DNA of 64,000 bases from Deroplatys truncata (Eukaryota > Arthropoda > Insecta > Mantodea > Mantidae), in contig CM060983.1 in the NCBI GenBank assembly GCA_030765065.1, positions 231,472,753-231,536,752 on the forward strand. The letters are read 5' to 3'. Position numbers and translations under genes: made by a program. The first letter of the stretch is position 1, and each line of letters starts with the position of its first letter. Below are positions 59,011 through 64,000 of this stretch, piece by piece. The notes beneath the pieces are model-generated. The model was not told the origin of the DNA, searched no databases, and worked only from the letters and a program-made list of their open reading frames with translations.

Positions 59011-59459
59011 CCCCCAGGGCCTACTACGGTAGGTACGGGATTGGTGCTCCCGAACCACACACTCCATTGGGTTCCTCTAAGAGTTGAAAGGATTATGCCA
59101 AACGCCCAATAAAATATGGTCCACAAACGTGTTTGACCAATTTCTAGTTACGTCCCTGAACACAGTTTGGCGGATACTGCTGCACGGGACGGAGCAGGGG
59201 AGTCGCAAGGGGTGACTGGGTAATGCGTAACTCACAGCCCCCTGAGTATCATGTAGGACTGTGTTCGTATCCGCTGATAAAGGTCAGTCCCGGGGAGGGG
59301 CCATTACATGAGCTGTTACACTCCTGAAGGCGATTGGGTCCTCTATGTATTGGGATGTGAGACCCTAAGGTGAGCAAGGTCCAGGCCTGGACTCTCACCT
59401 AAGCTGGGGAGGCGCCCAAGACATCGGAGACATTTCTAATGTTGAAGGATATAACCGCT

Positions 59460-60929
59460 ATGGATCCTAAAAATCCAAAACAAACACCAAGGTTAGTGGA
59501 AAAGAAGTAGTCGAGTCTTGTGGTCCTTGCTACCTGGTTATTAATAGCACCGAGGAAGGAAGCTTACATCGGTGAACGCTTTTATAGTTCAAAAGGGTCT
59601 CGATAATATTGCTGGTCCAGTTAAGTCGTGCATTAGATCCCGTAATGGCACGCTCCTGGTTGAAGTGCATTCAGCAACCCAGGCGGCGAAAATAATTAAG
59701 GTCAACATGTTCGGTAGCTATTTTGTTAAGGTCGAGATGCACAGGACATTGAACTCCTCGCGCAGTGTGGTAAACACACGTGCATTAGATGGTATGACCA
59801 ATGAGGAGATTCAATAAAATCTTGAAGAGCAAGGCATAACATCGGTGATTCGTGTCCAGCGGAAAGACAGAGGTGAATTATTGCCTACTCGTACGCTGTT
59901 TCTTACCTTTGGTCGGGTAGATCTCCCTTAAGGGATTAAGGCAGGGTATGAAGTCATTAAGGTTAGGTCATATATACCGAATCCGTTGAGATGCTATAGG
60001 TGTCAGCGCTTTGGGCACACCAGTGATTTTTGTAGCAATGAAACTATCTGCGTTAACTGTGGAGACGTCTCTGGCGATGGAGCATGCACATCAGCTCCAA
60101 CGTGCGTTAGCTGCAGCGGTGAACATCCATCAAGCTCCAGAGAATGCCCCGTTTAACAGAGAAAAGAGCGATTCAACAGACCCGGGTTAGGGAGAAGGTG
60201 TCCTCGGAAGTCCGGAAACTCCTGCGCATCCGTGAGCCCTCTTTCTCGAGGTCCGGTACCTACAGCAAAGATGCAGCTAATCCGGTACCGAGTCGGGAAA
60301 TCGCAACCCACTCCAGCGATATAAACAGGGCCACTATTTCAGAAAAGACTCTTGTTGCCAGAACACAGCCAAAGCCTTCAAAATCAAAACCCACGACAGC
60401 ACCAGCATCTGCCAAGTCCCATACTGGAAAGATCCCACCAGTCAAATTACCAGCAACACCGCCGACCTCAAATAATAAGACCGGCAACCCTGTAGTATAT
60501 AATGCATCACCAGTGTAATTCAGGACCAGTTATGTGGGAACCGACTTCCTAAAGGAATGTGATAAGCCTCCACCCAGTACACCTAAGGATAAAACAGATC
60601 CACGAGCATCTCCTCGGAGATCATCCTCTGAGGAATCTTCCAAGAAGGACTCAGATCGGCGGTCATCATCTTCGCCGATCTCAACTTCCAATCGGTCCGA
60701 GGTTCTCGAACCGAAATTTTCTATTGGGAAGAGTTCCTCCCCCGTGGAGGAGATGGAGCAGGAGGCTTCTGCCCACACTGTGAGAACGAAAGTGAAAAGG
60801 GGCCAGTATAAATCCTCCGTTAAAGGTGTTAGCCCGACATCAAAGAAAAAGAGAAAATTGATTCGACCACCGCTTTCCACATCGCAGTATGCTTCTACGA
60901 TTAAGAACTTATCTCGTTATAATTCTTAG
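59460..60929 (+). pseudogene. Element B ORF1 (Gag-like)
   Basis: ATG 59460 (MDPKNPKQ) starts the frame, followed within 30 codons by an early frameshift. The block FIVQKGLDNIAGPVKS..RNGTLL (59572 on) corresponds to the N-terminal domain of family A ORF1. TAA stops follow at about 59815 and 59930. Knuckles at 59990-60145 are CYRCQRFGHTSDFC, CVNC and CVSCSGEHPSSSREC. A long proline/serine/lysine-rich tail (60144-60929) ends IKNLSRYNS and a stop. The protein would bind element RNA; this copy is broken. Confidence 0.8.
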
Positions 60930-60944
60930 GCTATCCTACAACTG

Positions 60945-63900
60945 AACAACCGTGGAATTAAAACGCATTGACCAGAACTTGAACTTTTGCTCAACAAGTA
61001 TGAGCCTTTGGTCGTTTGTTTACAAGAGAGTAAACTCCGTCCGCAAGACAGCTTTCAGCTTAGACGTTATACCCTAGCGCGACGTGATCTCACACCGGAA
61101 GAGGATATTCCTGCGCACGGGGACACTATGATGCTCATCAGAGATGATATAGTTGTGGAATCTATCCATACAGTTTAAGATCCAGTCAGTGGCTGTAAGG
61201 ATTAAACTGTAAATGCCATCTGTAACATTTACCTGCCTCCATCCGATGACCTCTCGTTCATGGATTTAGAAGATCTAGTCTCTCAGTTACCAACGCCTAT
61301 TCTGTTGGTCGGAGACGTTAATGCCCATTACCCTCTCCGGGGCTCACCTCGGGCTTGTGCGAGAGGTAAATTAATTTCTGATTTTTGGACAATAATAACC
61401 TAGCTCTTCTGAACACTGGAGAGCCTACATTTCTCTCGGACTCCTACAACGCTTCTTCACACCTTGGTATTGCAGTTTGTTCACGACAGTTAGCAGTTCC
61501 CTTTCAATGGAATGTCATCTCTGATTTACACTCTAGTGACCACTTCCCATGTCCTATTAATCTCTTAAAACAAGATATACGAGTATGTTCTACACGCCTA
61601 CCAAAACGGCGCTTAGAACAAGACATCTGGAATCTTTATTTCCAGTTGGCTGTGTTCAATTACAATGGGCACGACTGTGTGGATGTTTTGGTCGAACATC
61701 TCACAGAGAAGATTCTTTCTGCTGCTGAACAAGCTATTCCACGGTCGACATCCAATCCTCGCCCATTTCCCGTCCCGTGGTGGACGGAAGAGTGCCGAAA
61801 TGCCATTCGTGCTTGCAGACGTTCTCTTAGGGTTTTCCAGCGTCGCCCCACACTGGATAACGTAATTGAATACTAGAAAATGCGTGTCCATGTCTATATA
61901 TAGACTTGCTATAAAGGATAGCAAAAAGACATCATGGAGCAAGCTTGTAGCTTCATTTAATCGACATACACCTTCCTCTGTCGTTTGGGATAAGTTAAGG
62001 CGTGTGGCCGGAAAATCGACCCACATCCAAATGCTGGTCCTAAAACAGCTGCAGGAGCTGCTGTTGATGCATTTGACATGGCTAACACATAGGCTGTGCT
62101 TTCGTTGAATTGTCTAGCTCAGATAACGTCGCTCGAATTCCGTCCTGTTAGGCCTCAGGTTGAATTTCAAGGTTTCCTATTTCATGCAGTAAATATTGAA
62201 CATAACAATCGCCTCTTCACCATGGCGGAGTTAGAACACACGCTTTCATCTTCGCGACTATCAGTACCAAGACCTGTTCGTATTCACGTACAAATGCTCC
62301 AACAGCTCTGTCCTGAAGGTAAGGCTTTCCTACTCGATGTCTATAATCGTGTGTGGGTTGATGTCACTTTTCCATACTCATTTTGAAATCTGTAAAGGAC
62401 CGTCATCTTCCGTACAGCTGCCGTCCTATTTCCCTCACCAGCTGCGTTTGCAAGGTCGTGGAACGCATGGTCAATGGACGGTTGGTATGGTGGTTGGAAG
62501 CTCACAATCTGCTGACCAACACGCATTGGTATTTTCGGAGGCGCCGTTCATCAATGGACCACCTTGTGTCATTGTCGACACAGATCATGAACGGATTCAT
62601 GAAAAATTGTCAAACTGTTGCGATATTTTTGACCTCAAGAAAGCTTATGATACGTGTTGGCTTGCAGGGATACTACATTCCCTGCACGCCTGGGATATAC
62701 GTGGACACTTACAACTGTTCATTCAGGAGTTTATGAAGGACCGCGTTTTCCGAGTAAGGGTCGGCTCGGTTTTTTCGAACCCCTTTGTTCAGATGAGCGG
62801 GTACCTCCGGAATCGGTACTAACCCTTAAACTGTTTGCTATAGCAATTAATTCTGTCTGTAAATGTGTTCCTCCAGGGGTATCGTCATGCTTATTCGTAG
62901 ACAACTTTGCCGTTTATTGTACATCTCTGTGTACGCCGTTTTTGGAACGCGGTATGCAGCAATGCTTAGATAATCTCCAAGATTTGAGTTCTAAAAACGG
63001 CTTTCGTTTCTCAACTGAGAATTCAACCTACGTGATCTTCTGGCGCCGTAGGAGACGATTACCACCTTCGTTCCGGTTCGGTCGAGGTTTACTACCATTA
63101 TCAGATTCGACGAGATTCCTGGGATTGACGTTTGATAGGAAACTTAGCTGGTCATCGCATATAGCACAGTTGAAAGCGCGATGTGTCCGTTCTCTGAATA
63201 TCTTGCGGATATTAAATGGCAAATCTTGGTGAGCGGATTGGACTATTTTTCTGCGACTGTATCGCCCACAGGTCCGATCAAAATAGACTAGGGATGTATC
63301 ATTTATTCATCAGCATGACCATCTGTTCTGAGATTAGATGCGGTTCATAACCGGAACATTCGAGTGGCAATTGGTGCTTTTCCCACCAGCCCAGTTATGA
63401 GTTTTTACGCCGAATCTGCAGAACCTCCTCTACGTCATCGGTGTGAAATCCTCTTGGGAAATTATGGCTGTGCGCTTAAATGTATGCCTCAACATCCAAC
63501 GTTCGCTTTATTTTTTCACACTGCGCTGGAATAGCTTTATTAATCCAGGGCCTGAAGGTGTTCGTTTCCGGGAGGATCTAAGAAAGCACGGCATTGGAAT
63601 TTCTAACATGTTTGCTAAGGGGGAGAGGGTGTACCCCCCTTGGTTATTAGCTACATCTCACTTAGATCTTGGGATGACGGTATACCGAAAATCTACGATG
63701 CCTACGTTTAGAATCCGCTTTTGTTTTTTTAGAATTTACGTCTGGTTACGGTGACCGAATTATGATCTACACCGATGGATTTAAGAGCACAAACGGTGTT
63801 AGATGTGCTTATGTTCATGGAACTCAACCCTATACATTCGGTTTTCATGATAGCACATCCATTTATAATACAGAGCTGTGTGCCATATACCGAGCTATTT

Positions 63901-64000
63901 TGCATGTGCGCCGTCAAAAATTGGGAAACAGTCTCATTTTGAGTGATTCCCTAAGTGCGCTTTACAGCACTTCGTGAGCTGTACAACTACCATCCCATTG
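60945..64000 (+). pseudogene. Element B ORF2 (endonuclease, RT, RNase H; incomplete)
   Basis: The endonuclease shows VVCLQESKL (about 61010), a GDVNAHYPLRG-like block (about 61312) and SSDHFP (about 61540). The RT follows in pieces: CRPISLTSCVCKVVERM (about 62420), KKAYDTCW (about 62640), and an active site FVDNFAVY (about 62900) in which the second aspartate is N. The thumb region ends near 63232. RNase H starts with YTDGFKS (63770), then NTELCAIY and LSDSLSAL (about 63945). It continues beyond 64000. Frameshifts are frequent. Confidence 0.85.

Larger units (their letters stand above)
49690..62499. repeat. 12.8-kb imperfect palindrome
   Basis: The left arm 49690-55668 is the reverse complement of the right arm 56368-62499, apart from scattered substitutions and a 181-bp segment (59279-59459) missing from the left. 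Coordinate sums of paired sites are constant (112189 in the outer part, 112007-112008 in the inner part), which shows collinearity. Each arm holds part of element B, a satellite block, a mariner and more satellite. The spacer 55669-56367 holds satellite and SINE copy 6. Confidence 0.9.
59011..64000 (+). mobile_element. I-like LINE, family B (right copy, runs off the window)
   Basis: It starts CCCCCAGGGCC within satellite sequence, has a 0.45-kb 5' UTR, ORF1 (59460-60929) and ORF2 (from about 60945), and continues past the window end in RNase H. Only 59011-62499 is duplicated in the left arm. Its 5' terminus and protein order match family A, but the sequences are clearly a separate family. Confidence 0.85.

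Overview
This window is eukaryotic and almost certainly from an arthropod. It has no bacterial gene organisation. It holds a C2H2 zinc-finger exon, GT-AG introns inside a PIF/Harbinger transposase, tRNA-headed SINEs, Ty3/Gypsy, Jockey-like and RNase H-bearing I-superfamily-like retrotransposons, and Tc1/mariner elements. The load of decayed I-like elements ending in (ATC)n resembles large hemimetabolous insect genomes (stick insect, cockroach or locust type), but that placement is inference. Almost everything is transposon-derived and broken; the zinc-finger exon is the only candidate host gene.

Layout. 1-3648: AT-rich flank and a zinc-finger exon (1341-2337). 3649-16437: nested elements. A MITE-like insert (8104-8893) lies in I-like element A copy 1 (4871-11309), which lies in I-like element B copy 1 (4223-12636), which interrupts an older B fragment (3926-4222). 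B is then cut by a Harbinger element (12637-16437). 16438-25316: a reverse-strand Gypsy element with two strongly diverged LTRs. 25317-33214: a very AT-rich region with a decayed protein-primed family B DNA polymerase, a repeat-rich acidic ORF followed by a dUTPase domain, and a decayed IS630/Tc1-mariner transposase.

33215-64000 appears to have been one long array of a 75-77 bp satellite that was invaded repeatedly. A reverse-strand Jockey-like element (35259-48530) sits in the array. It was itself hit by a SINE and by a head-to-tail dimer of element A (36890-45840) that shares a single 10-bp target duplication. A mariner and a B element also entered the array. Then 49690-55668 and 56368-62499 became the arms of a 12.8-kb imperfect palindrome with a 0.7-kb spacer that carries a SINE. 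A second, 1-kb palindrome (48660-49686) abuts it.

The elements do not work together as a pathway; the value of the window is its readable insertion order. The order is satellite, then Jockey, mariner and B, then the A dimer and SINEs, then inverted duplication. The most unusual items are the double palindrome, the A dimer (probable template jumping), and the viral-type polymerase with an acidic-repeat/dUTPase locus. All coordinates and similarities were judged by eye.
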